A stretch of 64,000 nucleotides of DNA from positions 40,642 through 104,641 of the forward strand of contig QVRM01006137.1 of the NCBI GenBank assembly GCA_003439945.1, written 5' to 3'. Made by a program: the position numbers and the translations under genes. How positions within the stretch are numbered: the first letter of the stretch is position 1; each line of letters starts with the position of its first letter. Source of the DNA: Dermanyssus gallinae (taxonomy: Eukaryota; Arthropoda; Arachnida; Mesostigmata; Dermanyssidae). Under the pieces are notes generated by a model, which was not told the origin of the DNA, did not search any database, and saw only the letters and a list, made by a program, of their open reading frames with translations. Shown here piece after piece: positions 13,301 to 24,880 of the stretch.

Positions 13301-14098
13301 ATCATGGCCGACTTTCGCATTGGCTACGTGGCAGAGGGGCAGGTGCTCGCTTCTTACGAGCGTATCGGACTCGACACTCGTGCAGCACGTGGGCGGCTGC
13401 GGCGATTCGGCATGCTACGACGCGGCGTGCCCCGTTCTGGCCACTAGGCCAGGTGCTTATGCAAAGAAGCCCGCCATGTATACGGCAGTGGCGCCTCGCC
13501 AAGCAATAAGACGCGAGCCATGTATCGTATCGCGCAGGTACGCTGTCGTCGCTAAGGAGCAGGACGAAAACAAACCTATACGGCTATCGGCGAGTGTTTA
13601 GTGAAGCGCCGAGTACTTCACTCAGAACCTCGAAGTATAGCCCAAAGGACTAGCAGGGCAAAGGACCCCCATGTTCCATTCGGAGCAATACACGAACGCA
13701 AGGCCAATCAGGAACAGGGCACCTGCGAAGTGTTTGCACTAGTCATTTTGATTCATATACATCGATGGACGCCCTTCGTTTGCGGAGAGTATCAATCACA
13801 AGTGTGTCTTATTGTATACAACTCACTCTTGTTCTCAAAGAAGCAGTCTTTTTGACTCTGAGCTGCACCAGCCGAACAGCTTCTCATATTGTTTTTACAG
13901 CTATGACCAGTCACGGTCAAAAGTTATGCATAAGTGCGGGCCGCGCCGACAGTCATAGCGCTGCCCCTACTAAACAATATTGTACACAACCTAGGCTTGC
14001 TGGATGTTCTTTTAGAATCCGAAATAATGCAAGCTGCAGAAATTAAAAATAAGTCATGCGGAGAAAGCCTCGTCGTCGCAGAGCGTAATTATGCAAAC

Positions 14099-14100
<2 letters not shown>

Positions 14101-14133
<33 letters not shown>
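14101..14133. repeat. (TA)n array left of the inverted-repeat element
   Basis: A TA array immediately outside the left end of the element at 14134-14479. Confidence 0.95.
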
Positions 14134-14136
<3 letters not shown>

Positions 14137-14479
14137 ACAGGTTATTTCGGAATTCGTCTAACCAACTTTGGGATCTCTAGTACAATTCGGCGAAAGAATC
14201 AATTTGTCTTCCAATGGAGCAAAGGAGCGCAAATATTTTTTCTGTGAGATCGAAATTACCAAACGTGAATTTATCAAGCTTTTTATCCTGACGTAACTTT
14301 ACTAAATCTTCAATCGATTGCGAGAGCCAATAACACCTGCGTGTTTGAAAAAAAATTGCATCTGTTGAACTGCATTCTATTATTTTTAGGCAGAACAGAC
14401 TTCCGTTCTTGTTCTATTGGATTTTTTTCGCTGAGTTGAACCAGATGCCAAAGTTTGTTAGACGAATTCCGGGAGACCC
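14134..14479. mobile_element. MITE-like element with long terminal inverted repeats, between TA arrays
   Basis: The left end reads GGTTATTTCGGAATTCGTC and continues TAACCAACTTTGG. The reverse complement of the right end reads GGGTCTCCCGGAATTCGTC and continues TAACAAACTTTGG. The match carries on through an ATCT block and GGCGAAAGAATC against AGCGAAAAAAATC, giving imperfect arms of about 70 bp around a core of about 200 bp. A TA array touches each end (14101-14133 and about 14482-14509). Inverted ends at TA are what a non-autonomous Tc1/mariner derivative would leave. Both arms also translate to related peptides (RNSSNQLW and RNSSNKLW), as expected of any inverted duplication. I did not find a second copy, so the element call rests on structure alone; a chance local inverted duplication is the alternative. 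Confidence 0.6.
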
Positions 14480-14654
14480 TATATATAATATATATATATA
14501 TATATATATCGTATACGTAGAACTGCAAGGCAAATATGAAATATATTTTCGATTACAGTAGTGTTGTAGTGGCGCAATCAATTGCCCGTACTTAGGGTTG
14601 CTCAGATGCTTAGACTAATAAAAGAGGCGACCCGACACATAGCAACTAAGGCCA

Positions 14655-14810
14655 CAGTCAAGGTCAGACACAAAATCACATTTCAATGGTGGAACATTGA
14701 GAAAGGATATGACAGAGCTTAAGCGGTAGCAGCAGCCGCAGAATTAAGCAGATACCTGGTGGAGGTCGATCGAGCGGTACTTGAAGGTAAACGCAAGGTC
14801 CTTATCGTCT
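14655..14810 (+). mobile_element. Possible LINE fragment (endonuclease-RT linker)
   Basis: One frame reads VRHKITFQWWNIEKGYDRA, then after a stop AVAAAAELSRYLVEVDRAV. A paired WWN followed by a charged, R/A-rich helix is typical of the linker between the endonuclease and RT domains of LINE polyproteins. No other motif supports it, so this is a tentative call. Confidence 0.25.
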
Positions 14811-15029
14811 TCACTGACCGCCGATATGCTGCTAGCCACGTGTCCTATAGTTCTTACTTGGCACGCCATCGACGTTCGATGCCCAATGAATCTCTCTGTC
14901 GTTGTCTATCTGTCTGACTAATTGCCGGCCCAACTCGAGAACGACGCCGGGGCAACTCTATGCCCCCGCGTTTACTCGATTATGAGACACAAGCAGAGAG
15001 CGGGAGAATAATAGTATATATATACATAC

Positions 15030-15062
<33 letters not shown>

Positions 15063-16329
15063 GCATGGGACACCACGGTTAAATATGTCTGCTTTGTGTA
15101 TCAGCTTGTCTGATGCGCTTAGATGCGGCGGAGAGGGGTAGATGTGACTATTATCATTACACTCGTCCGCATCGTTGCGTAGTCGGGGCGCAACATCGCT
15201 TAGCGGGTACAACAAGTTGGACATGAACAAGCTCTCCGTGTCGCTTCAAGTTCTATTCATATCATCAACTTTATCTCTCTCCCGCGTTCTCTCTCTCTTT
15301 CTGTTTCTCTGTGTGCATCTTTTTGCATAGTCGCTGTCGGTTTTTGGCTCGCGGTTTCTCTGTTTACATGTATCCATCTGTCTATCTGCTAGCGGTGGCT
15401 GGTACTACCGCTGATGTTCGTGCGCTGTCGTTTTGCGCCGCTGTTAGACAGATGATGACGATGATGATGATAATGATGCTGGTGATGCTGATGATTGAAC
15501 ATGTCGACGTTTATAAGGTCACAACGTAACAGGCACACGCTCGCGGTTCGGCCGGTGGTAGGCGGTGGGCAATTCGAGGCGGCGGTGGTGCAATTGTCTT
15601 ACCGTTGTCGTCGCGACACTTGTCGCCGCTGAAGCGGTGCGCCCGCCACTCGCTGGTTTCGCTCGAGCGACCTTGACCATGGCCGATCGAAGGACGCACG
15701 ACGCCTCGGCGGAGTGTCCCTCGGCGGCCTTCAAATGCAGCGCCAGCAGCGGCCGAGGCCGACCAAGGCTGTCGAGCTCGTCGTCCTTCTAGTCATGCAG
15801 ACGACACCGACCAGCGATCCATCGCAGCCGTTACACAGCCCTCAGCCAGCCAGCCTGCCTGCCTGCCGCCGAGGACCTCGTCGTTACGTCGTTATAAGCG
15901 GAGCCCCGAGTAGCCCACTCTCATGGATGTCATTGGAGCTCACTGGGGGGGGGGGGGGCATGGGGGGACCAAGGGCGAGGACGAGGTAAACGAGCCGGGG
16001 GGACGTTTCGCAACGTTTCGCATTTGATACCCCTTCATCACACCGCAACAGTAGGGAACCGGCGGGCGGACACACCAGAGGCTGGGTGCAAAAGGGGGAG
16101 GGCAAGCGGGACCCAAGAGGCACCGAGGTGCTGCCCTTCTCCCCCGTCCGGAGGGGGCACAGTAAACAGCTAGCTAGCTAGATCTGTATCGATCCGGCTA
16201 ACATAGCTGTGGCGCTTAGGTTCAAGATAGTATACGTCCTTTAAACAACAGCACTACCGCTGCTGCTGCTGTCGCCGCCGCCGCCGCGGCAGAGGATTCA
16301 GATCGCTAGTATGTGGAGCGCATCTGGAG

Positions 16330-16478
16330 TGCGCCAGTCTCTACACGCCCCTTACCTTCATGAACGCCCCCTACTCCGAGCCAACACCCCTTATTTCCCC
16401 CCTCCGCCCATGAACACCCCCTAAATTCCTATTCACGGCTCAGTTCCACACGCATCCCCTACTCGTATAAATGGCCCT
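16330..16478. other. C-rich segment with recurring CCCCTA-like motifs and a TATA-like box
   Basis: Runs of C followed by TA recur: GCCCCTTACC, GCCCCCTACTCC, ACCCCTTATT, CACCCCCTAAAT and ATCCCCTACTC. TATAAAT follows at about 16466-16472. The C-rich strand could fold as an i-motif and its complement as a G-quadruplex. A promoter is conceivable, but the frame that follows (16471-16746) has no recognisable domain and no coding evidence. Confidence 0.35.
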
Positions 16479-17159
16479 TGCCCCCTTCTGCCCAAGCTTC
16501 ATCCCTCACACGGTCGCCTTATCTCCGCGCCTGCCCTCTGCGAGCCAGCCACCGTTTCCGCAGCTTCCAATTCCGGCTTCACTACACATTTCACGCTCAA
16601 GTGCTTCGTCGCCGCGACCGCCACAACATGGTGGCCTATGCTGTTGCTGTAGCGACCTCTGGGCTCGTACCAATCGGCCACCATCTGTGTGGCTGGCAGG
16701 CGTGCCTAACAAGTGGAATATCAACAAAGGCGGCAACTTTGTCTGAGAAAATCTATTCTTGGAATGTATAAAGTAAAATTAATTTAAAAGAGAGATACAT
16801 GTATCTATTTAAATAGAGCGTCTTGAAATGTACGTTAGATCCTTCCAAAGTCCCAACAGGTACTGTACACGGTGTTTCAAGCCGTGAAATTTCACGAAGC
16901 GCTCGTTCGGCTAAAAATATTGCCGCTATGGCAGATAATCTAGGTAAAATAAGAAACAATATCCGGAAGCATCGATTCAGAGGCATACCCAACAAGTGGT
17001 CGTTCGGACACCTTAACCAAGTTTATTATAGGGTCAGAATCTAGCGATGTACCCATATAAGACTCAGCTGCCGCAATGAACATCTAGAGCGCCTAACTTC
17101 TCTTCAACAACTTTAAAAATCCTTAAACACGTTCGTATTATGTTAGTTCAATAACGTAC

Positions 17160-17199
<40 letters not shown>

Positions 17200-17489
17200 G
17201 TTAAGGCTTGACATCTTAGAGGCTTGTGCTCTCCGGCAGTGCCCAGAATCCTGAATTTAGGCCTCCCGGCAGTAAGCTCTAATTGTTTCCATATAAGAGC
17301 CGTAAGCATTGATACGGTTGCACTTTTTGAAGGTGGAAACACAGGTGCAGCCTCCTAGTTCCGTGCACGTGTCTATATATATATATATATATATACACAC
17401 ACGAATGAGAGTATTGGAACGTATTTGGGTTTCTCGCTGAGTAACCGCTTTGTAGTCTACAGGGCTAACTTGCCGACGTTAGCTAACGG

Positions 17490-18126
17490 TTAGGATGGCG
17501 GTATAGGTGATGCCACGGGGGAGCGATCAGCGAGCAGCACTTCGCTCATTGGGACCAAGCTAACGATAAGCAATGTTGCTTCAACCCAAGAAGACGGGTT
17601 AAGAAGAGTCGTTGGTCGCACAAGGAAAAATTTAGTCCGGCGAGGAGATAGGCAACTAGAGAAGCTCAAGAGTATTGCAAGTGCCTGTGCTGTTGGAGCT
17701 TTCCAGGTTATATAGCGGCGGCCGTTCGAGCCGGGTAGGCTGACCGTTTTCGACACCGGCTTTCGTTTGCTTACATTTAAGGCAGTTAATTTCTTCCGTG
17801 ATTTGGTTGTGGTTTGTCGAAGCGGCTCGCCGAATCGCAGGGTTAAATTAGTCATTACTTAGTTGTGCCCCTGTGATTGCGAGATGTCCTTCGCTTTCGT
17901 CGTTTAAAGCTGAAATCCCAGGAAAGAAAACATTTAAAGGCTCCTTCTCACCTTTAATCGCCCACCTCTCCCACGTTATTCTTGGCATACAGGTCAGACA
18001 GGGTCGTTTTGGAGCCTGACCATCAGGTTTCATGCTTCTAAGTGAACGGAGTTTTTGAATAGGGCTTTGATCAGGGTTACATGCCCGGATTGCAAATCTA
18101 TATATATACATATATATATATGCCAC
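17490..18126 (-). other. Adjoining unassigned open frames
   Basis: Two minus-strand frames, 18126-17848 (92 codons) and 17855-17490 (121 codons), overlap by 8 bp in different frames. Together they leave about 640 bp open except for one frame change, and much of it is not simple repeat. The first part starts in Tyr/Ile/Met from a TA array and then reads mixed, charged sequence with CLTC; the second is K/R/S/P-rich. The plus strand is also partly open here, so this may be chance. I do not recognise a family. Confidence 0.2.
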
Positions 18127-18615
18127 ACGAAAAATAGTACAATTTATTCGTTAACAACATCGTCGCCTTTGTGTGTCATGATGATGATGTCGATGGAGGG
18201 GGCAAACAGCTAAAGCCATTGTTAATGGCAGCGCGGCTGCTTCTGCTGTGCAGCTGCGTGTGAAGATCAACAACAAGGACGAAGTGGGGCTATTTCGGGG
18301 TCCGATAGTTCTGCGCCTTTATAGAAACGTCACTACTGTTGTTTAACAAGAGGCCTATGAGTGTTTTTTGCAAATTGAGGAAAACGCGGACAAAAAACCT
18401 TTCTTTGACTACAACTGAGACAGGGCCTGCGTGTAGATCGCTGCGGTTCAATTTTCAGTTAGCTGCTTCGTCAGCGATGTCGTCGTAGACAAACCGTGAA
18501 TAGCCATAGTTCTTGCTTTTACCTATCGTAGCATTACATATTATATTTGCCCGTATTAGCATACCATATGCTAACCGTTGGTGACCCGTTGCATAGTTGC
18601 TGGGTTGTTGCCGAT

Positions 18616-18651
18616 CGCTATGTTATTGAGACTCGCTATGTTATTGAGACT
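18616..18651. repeat. 18-bp tandem duplication
   Basis: CGCTATGTTATTGAGACT occurs twice in perfect tandem. Confidence 0.95.
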
Positions 18652-20428
18652 TAACGGCGCACCGGCAGCCAATGGATAGATAGCCTCCGCGACGCACCGC
18701 CAGCCGTTCTGTTCGACTTGAGTCCAATAGGCCACCACTAGGCCTTGGCCACTAGGCTTGAGTCAAATAGGTGACCAGTCCACTAAGCACAGCAGGCGCG
18801 TTTGTTCTGAGTACTGAGGATAATCGTGTCCTGAGAGCCAAAATCGGGCGCCGCTATTACCACCACCACCAACACTAATCAGTTTCAGACTCACATGGCG
18901 TGGGCATGGCGTGGTCATGGCCTCGACTCAGCTCAAACAAACAAGCAGCCAACCACTGTTGTCCGTTACAACACGTTTATAGACAAATCGACGAACTGAT
19001 CTTGACAACATGCGCATGCTAAGCGTTGTGGTACGCTTTCTCTTAGCAGCAATGCGCCAGCCAGCCAGGGAGCCCAGCAAGTCTGTTTTGGCAAACGGTT
19101 TTAGCACACTAGGTGCAATTCATCGGTATCTACCAACCTCTCGGGATCTTCCAACCTACCTCTCTGCCCATCACTACTGCCGCATCGCCACGACGGTCAC
19201 CAACAACACCGCATTCTTCTGATGAAATGGCTAAAAGGCCGGGCAGTGTCGAGGCTGGGCAACAAAAGGATCCGTCTCGGGCGGTTGGTCGCAGCTGTCC
19301 TGCCGCCAGCGTGGCGGCAGGCGACCACGAATACGGATAGGCGGCGATGTAGGACGTCGGTGACCGCTGTCAACATGGGCCGGCCGCTGGTGGGGCGGCC
19401 GAAGAGAAAGGAAACGACTCCGAGGAAGAGATTCAATGGGATTCCCGCTGGCGAATCTACAGAGCCGTGTAGGCAAACGAACGACAAACCAATGGACGAA
19501 CAGCTAAGGGCTAAAGAAGACAGGACAGAAGGATAGAGGGAGATAGAGAGAGGTAACGAAAGAGAGAGAGAGAGAGAGAGAGGAAGAACGTGGATATCGA
19601 ATAGACAATGGCGGCGCTACATTGATGCCGTTGTTGCTACCGGTGAAGCTACCGTGTTCGTACCGTGGGACTATCACGGAAAACGAGCCGAAAAGACGCA
19701 GAGACAAAAGACGAGAGGGAATGAAACGAGACAACGGGCAAGACACAACGTACTATCATCATCTTCCGTTTGTACTCGCGGTCGTAGTCGAATGGTAGAG
19801 ATTCGTCATTACGACGGTACAGTTATATACAGTACAAGCAACGCGACGCAGTGCACATTGTGTGAATAAAGTGTATACAAGGTGTGAATAAGGGAAGGAG
19901 ATGTTTGCTAGCTATGTTTGTCAAAAAGCACATCTATTCGTTTTCTTGCACGGTTCTTCGTCTACTTACCGCAGCTTCGTTACCTTAGCCCTGACTTTAC
20001 ACTAACTCTGTCGACCCTATACTAGAACGCGCAAATCCTAGGAAAGCTTAACCACCGCTTAAGCTTTGCATTCGTGCAATGCTTCGTTTAAGCCTGCGAC
20101 CTATGGTATTCTACCTGCCGGCCAGTACGCTATTAATTATACCTATGAATATATATATATATATATATATATATGTATAATCGTTTTTTCAACATTCAGC
20201 ATATCGCGTAGACCCGCCGACGCATGCGAGCTATTCGTGCATGGCGAGCAGGCCATCAGATAGCCCAGTCATCAAACGGTGTTCACAGATCGTTAACCAG
20301 ACGGCTGTCATTAAGCCAACAGCCCTACGATGGTGCGCATTCCGAGATTTATGTGGCCGTTTTGCGTTCCACTGGCCGATTATACGACATAAAAAAATTG
20401 TACACAGGGGCCTCTAGCATGTATGCTT

Positions 20429-20464
<36 letters not shown>

Positions 20465-20631
20465 CGTATTTTATTTACGTCTTTTTATGCGTTTAGTTGT
20501 TTATTCCTTTACGATCTAGCGAAATTCGGGTCTAAACTGTATTCAGATGACTTTCAAACTCGTTAAAACCATGCATTACACGTTTTGTAACTAAGCTTCC
20601 GATCAGGTCAGGTGCTCAGCTCATCGGCCTT

Positions 20632-20658
20632 TAATAATCATAATTATTATGATTATTA
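20632..20658. repeat. Perfect 27-nt palindrome
   Basis: TAATAATCATAAT and ATTATGATTATTA are exact reverse complements with a single T between them. Confidence 0.93.
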
Positions 20659-20823
20659 ATAGCCACGGTCGCTTCGAGTAAGCTTGCCGTGGTTTATAAT
20701 ATCACCGGGCAGGAATCAACCTATTCATCAGGCCTCCCGCCACGACATACCAATGCGGTCCTACGGCACGGTGGGTGATTGTCGCGCTCTTTTCGAGAGC
20801 AGCCGTTGCCTTTGGAGCGTTAA

Positions 20824-20854
20824 GCATGATATATGAAATATATGATGATGATGT

Positions 20855-20890
<36 letters not shown>

Positions 20891-20922
20891 ACAACAACAT
20901 CATCATATTAATTTCATGATGA
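20824..20922. repeat. Imperfect inverted repeat centred on a TA array
   Basis: The left arm has TGAAATATATGATGATGATG then TTGTA. The right arm is TACAACAACAACATCATCAT, then ATTAATTTCATGATG. The arms are about 30 bp, complementary with small indels, around roughly 15 TA units. Confidence 0.8.
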
Positions 20923-20969
20923 CCTAAGTGGTGCTAAGTATATACATACACTTAGCACACACTTAGGTC
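20921..20969. repeat. Hairpin with 19/20-bp arms
   Basis: GACCTAAGTGGTGCTAAGT (20921-20939) and ACTTAGCACACACTTAGGTC (20950-20969) are reverse complements apart from a single inserted base, with a 10-nt loop. Confidence 0.9.
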
Positions 20970-21654
20970 GGCACACACGAACGGAACATGGCACTCATTT
21001 ACTTGCTCCTAGTTTTGCCCAACAAAGTTACAACAAATTGGCAACTTCTCAACTGATTTATACGGATGCCGCCGGAGAGCTTCATACACTACTTCAGGAC
21101 GTATGTACGTGTGTACGCGCTGTGTGCACTATTTAGTATATACATATCGTATATGTCCGAGTAATAGACGTTGTCAACAGCTGTGGTATCCACCATCCGG
21201 ATAACCCCTTGGACTTAGACGTTCGGATCACCAATGCAGCAGCAGCAGCAACAACAACGACAGCATCACCACCACCACCGTCATCATCATCATTGCCATA
21301 ATCAAGATTGCATGCAGGCGGCAGTTTGCACGACGATGATGATGATGATGGGCTCAAATGTCAAATTTGGCCGCCAACTTCCGCCGCCGCCAAGTGAGTA
21401 AGTGAGTGAGTGACCGTCGCGAGGCGGATTCGAGGCCCCGGCTGCGAGGAATAGGATAAGCAGATTGAGCATGGATTGAGAACGCTTCGTTGTGGGGCTT
21501 CTAAAAGGTCAGCCCAAGGCCCGCTGGCCCGGCAGCCGACAGAGTTCACGACCCGCTCACACAGACGAGACGGCGACACACACGGCGGTGATGGGTCCTT
21601 CGCACGCATGCATCATGGCATATGTACACACACACACAAGCCAAGAAACAGCTT

Positions 21655-21762
21655 CTGTAGCAGTAGCAGCAACAGCAACAACTATAGCAACAATAGCAAC
21701 AACAGCAGCAACCGCAACAACAGCAGCAACAGCAACAGCAACAACAACAGCGGCTGCGACAG
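21655..21762. repeat. CAG/CAA trinucleotide-rich array
   Basis: Mixed AGCAGCAACAACA triplets, low-complexity Ser/Asn, Gln or Thr/Ala in the three + frames. No domain flanks the run to suggest a poly-Q protein. Confidence 0.92.
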
Positions 21763-22213
21763 CACGACGGCGCGTTAGGTTTGCGTATGGCGGTGACGGC
21801 TTAAGCGTCCAGACGTCTGGGCGCCGCGCGTTCCTCCACCAGCAGCAGCAGCAGCAGAACGGGGCGGAGGACACGTCATGGAACGAAACGGTATTATAAT
21901 ACGTATACCGTTTTGGCGGCAGTAGGCAGCAGCAATAGCAGCAACAAAAACAGCAGCAACAACAACCGTAGCAGAGTAGTAACACTAAGCGCACTATATC
22001 AGGCTCTGCCACGGTTCGATGGAATCCATCGTCTCAAAAGACAACGCCCACCGTTGTGTGTGCCAGCTGCTAGTGCTGCTGGTTGGTTAAGCTTGTTGAT
22101 TTTTGTGGCTTCTTGATTTGGTAACAAACTCCAGCTACGGCATTATTACCAACAGGAACAGCCGTAATAGCGACAGGCAGCGTGAGGCCGACTTTGTTGT
22201 GAGTCGTAGCGGC

Positions 22214-22232
22214 GGGGGGGGGGGGGGGGGGG
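22214..22232. repeat. Poly-G run (G19)
   Basis: Nineteen consecutive G residues, the longest homopolymer noticed in the window. Confidence 0.93.
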
Positions 22233-22974
22233 TGACATTTGTGATTGGAGCAGCAGGGGGACGGCGAAGGAGAACGGGGTGTTTGCTGATCGGCGGGGGT
22301 ACGAGCCCCTCAACAGCTGAAACGACCAATCCGTGGCTCTAAGCAGTGGACCGATAAGTAGCCTATAACTTGCTGGTCGTGACACCGTCACAATCGAGGC
22401 AAATGCAGCAGCGACTACCACAACAGCAGCAGCAGCGACACACCAACAACAACAACGACAACAACAACAACAATACCATCATCACCACCACCACCACCGC
22501 CGCCAGTAGGTGCCAGAGTAGACAAGCTCAATCCTACTCAATTTCGCCGGATCAGAAAGCGTACTCCAATCGTGTTCGAACAAATGACGAACATCTCAAG
22601 CCGCCGGCCACAACAGAAGCTTGCGATTGCGTGTGAATAGTCAGTCGAGGTGTCAACAAAAATGTCAGGGGGTCTGTACGAGGTTACTACAGGTCGCGAC
22701 TCATGCGGGGACGGAGTGTAACCAACACAAAATAGTCGCAAACAAATAGTACTGATAACTGTATTAATATCGCACGGCAGGCGATTTTCATACCTGCGTC
22801 CTAGTTAAGTCAGGTTGGGTGGCGGCTCACGTTAAGGCAGAGACAGAGAGAGAGAGAGAGAGAGTCGACGTAAATCGACGTCGACCTCCCATCACGGTAC
22901 CAAATTATACCTGCCGGTATGGAAATACTGAACGCTATGGCATGACAAGATTGTTGTGGTTATGGTCAAACATC

Positions 22975-23011
<37 letters not shown>

Positions 23012-23129
23012 GCACGTTCCCTATGAAATCGACCGCATTGCACGCTGTAACTATTTTTTTTGTCAGTAAAAACAAAGCAGAGCGCACAATTAACAAATTA
23101 GGACATTAGCTAATTATAGGATTACGAGT

Positions 23130-23600
23130 AATCTATTTTACACGTTCGAGCACGATTTGTGCCTCGACGCTCTACGTGAACGCAACTGTTCAAAATATTG
23201 GGAAAATGCTTTTGATCAGGTCCCTCAAAATCTAAACGTAATGGATAAGATGAAAGCGCTCCCATAACGCTTGCCGCTTTGTTCAACAACCGGTAGCCAC
23301 GAGTGATACGCAACGAAGCTGTTCGTGAGCCACGACTGACACTGCAGTCTGCAGTCCCGCAGGGGAGCTGCGATTCTCCACGGTATAGTCAATATGTGCT
23401 TTAGACATAAATTCTTATATTCCGTCGAGCGTTAAATACCTTTCAGTGGAAAAGGAATTGAGCTCTAGTCTGAAACATAGCTCTTCTAATCCGGACTACA
23501 ATACTGCCAACCACAAATGCAACTCGGCATTTCATTGCGCTAACGTCGACGGATCTTACGTTCTCTGCAGATACTAGAGATCTAGAGAAAGTGGTGATCT
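23130..23600 (+). mobile_element. LINE reverse-transcriptase fragment (motifs A and B)
   Basis: On the plus strand, WENAFDQVPQNLNVMDKMKAL includes the RT motif A signature AFDQVP at 23208-23225 (usual form KAFDxVPH). In a shifted frame AVPQGS at 23351-23368 is motif B (GVPQGS), followed by SPRYSQYVL in place of SPLLFxIYV. Further on, INSYIPSSVKYLSVEKEL fits the segment leading to motif C, with the catalytic FADD eroded to LSVE. Order and spacing (about 140 bp from A to B) suit a non-LTR RT. Stops and frameshifts show a dead copy. The fragment lacks the endonuclease and the 3' end. Confidence 0.75.
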
Positions 23601-23937
23601 AGAGAAAAAATGGTGCCTTAAAACATGCTACTTTGTTGTTTCATCATTAAAAAAAATCGCTTGTAAGCTCAAATCATATGGCCGCTTTTTTAGGTGCAAA
23701 TGAACATTCGTAGGAGCCAGAAAAATACCTATGGTTATATTCATTGCAAAAAATAAATCACTGATGATACTAATATATAGTTGCTTGCCGTGTAGCTTGC
23801 CGAGAATCGCACAACATGACAGCTTCGCAGACTTTCCTATATCCCAGCCTATACCCACCCTTTATTCGTTAAATACAAGCATTTTCTGTTAATTTTGATT
23901 CTTAATGTTTAGCTAAATAAATGGCAAATAAATGGCA

Positions 23938-23979
<42 letters not shown>

Positions 23980-24844
23980 CAGCGCAGGGTATCATGTATC
24001 TATGTACTCCGTGTGTATCGATCGGCACAATCCAAGACTATCGAGTGGCTGCATCTGAGAGTAGGTTTTTGTCTGCCCCAGAGAGCGGCCAACGAGCTTG
24101 CGGCAAAGGTAGCAGCTCCTGCAAAAGAACATTGTTTGGCTTCGTGTCGTGCATTTATTAAGGATCGCCTGTGTGATGTTGGGGTGCGGGACGGTGGCAG
24201 GCGGCCCGGTGTGTGATGCACACGTGCAGTGGGTGAAGAAGGTCGCTTCGTCCAAACGCAGACTGGCCAAACGAATTACAGGTATAGGCCATAGGGGAGC
24301 CTTGTGGGGGAGGAACAGAACAGCTACTCTGCATCTACTATCCCTATGCAAATATATACGTGTGTTAGTCGTGAGTTTGTGTGAAAGCGAGCCTGTGAGA
24401 GAACATGTGTCTGCGTCCACATGTATGACACCCATGCATTCTTCCAAAATGGTTAATGGGCAACAGAGGCTGAATTGTTACTGCCTGTGCTTGTGGTTTG
24501 TGCGTCGGTTGGCAGCTACCGCGGTACGTGACGACGAAAGAAATAATAATAACAATAATAACGTTCAAGTGATAATTACGCCACAACAATCGCAATAGGC
24601 GCTGCGTGCTAAACGTGCCGCCAAACGTGTCGAAGGACGGTGGGAGTTCAACGACGGCACTTAGCGATATGCTTGCTATACTGTCTAGTACAAAAGCAAA
24701 CAGCTCCAGCAACAACAACAGCAGCAAAAAAACAAGGTAAAACGCGCCAAGCACTAACCGAAGCGACGGCTAACGAACGCGCCTGGTTGTTGTAGACTAA
24801 ATAAACAATCGTTTATCCTTGTTACACCTCTTTCCCGATTCATC

Positions 24845-24880
24845 TCTCTCGTAGTGTTCTTATCTCTCGTAGTGTTCTTA
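24845..24880. repeat. 18-bp tandem duplication
   Basis: TCTCTCGTAGTGTTCTTA occurs twice in perfect tandem. Confidence 0.94.

Larger units (their letters stand above)
7986..14100. other. Stretch without a recognised gene
   Basis: Unique sequence at 7986-8600 and 11200-13700, otherwise simple repeats: CT-rich 8940-9030, GAT/GAC 9415-9510, TATC 9549-9568, TA arrays near 9690-9716, 9848-9866 and 11105-11127, CAG 10016-10036, a G17 run 10348-10364, CAA 10397-10412, and GTT/GCT 10919-10994. Open frames of 60-105 codons show no family resemblance. A YLG-containing peptide near 11850 (+) recalls an RT thumb but is too short to call. Confidence 0.6.
14811..23120. other. Stretch without a recognised gene
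   Basis: TA arrays near 15014-15062, 17163-17198, 17374-17392, 18098-18120, 20147-20174, 20431-20458, 20857-20888 and 22978-23006. Other runs are G14 15945-15958, GA 19560-19581, CAG/CAA 21655-21755, CAG 21840-21856, G19 22214-22232, CAA/CAC 22440-22502 and GA 22845-22863. An 18-bp unit (CGCTATGTTATTGAGACT) is tandemly doubled at 18616-18651. Two adjoining minus-strand open frames (17490-17855 and 17848-18126) are listed separately. Otherwise no protein family is visible. Confidence 0.6.

Noticed and set aside
21655..21762. Possible poly-Q coding exon
   Set aside because: Repeat triplets are mixed and open in several frames on both strands; no flanking domain or splice context supports coding.
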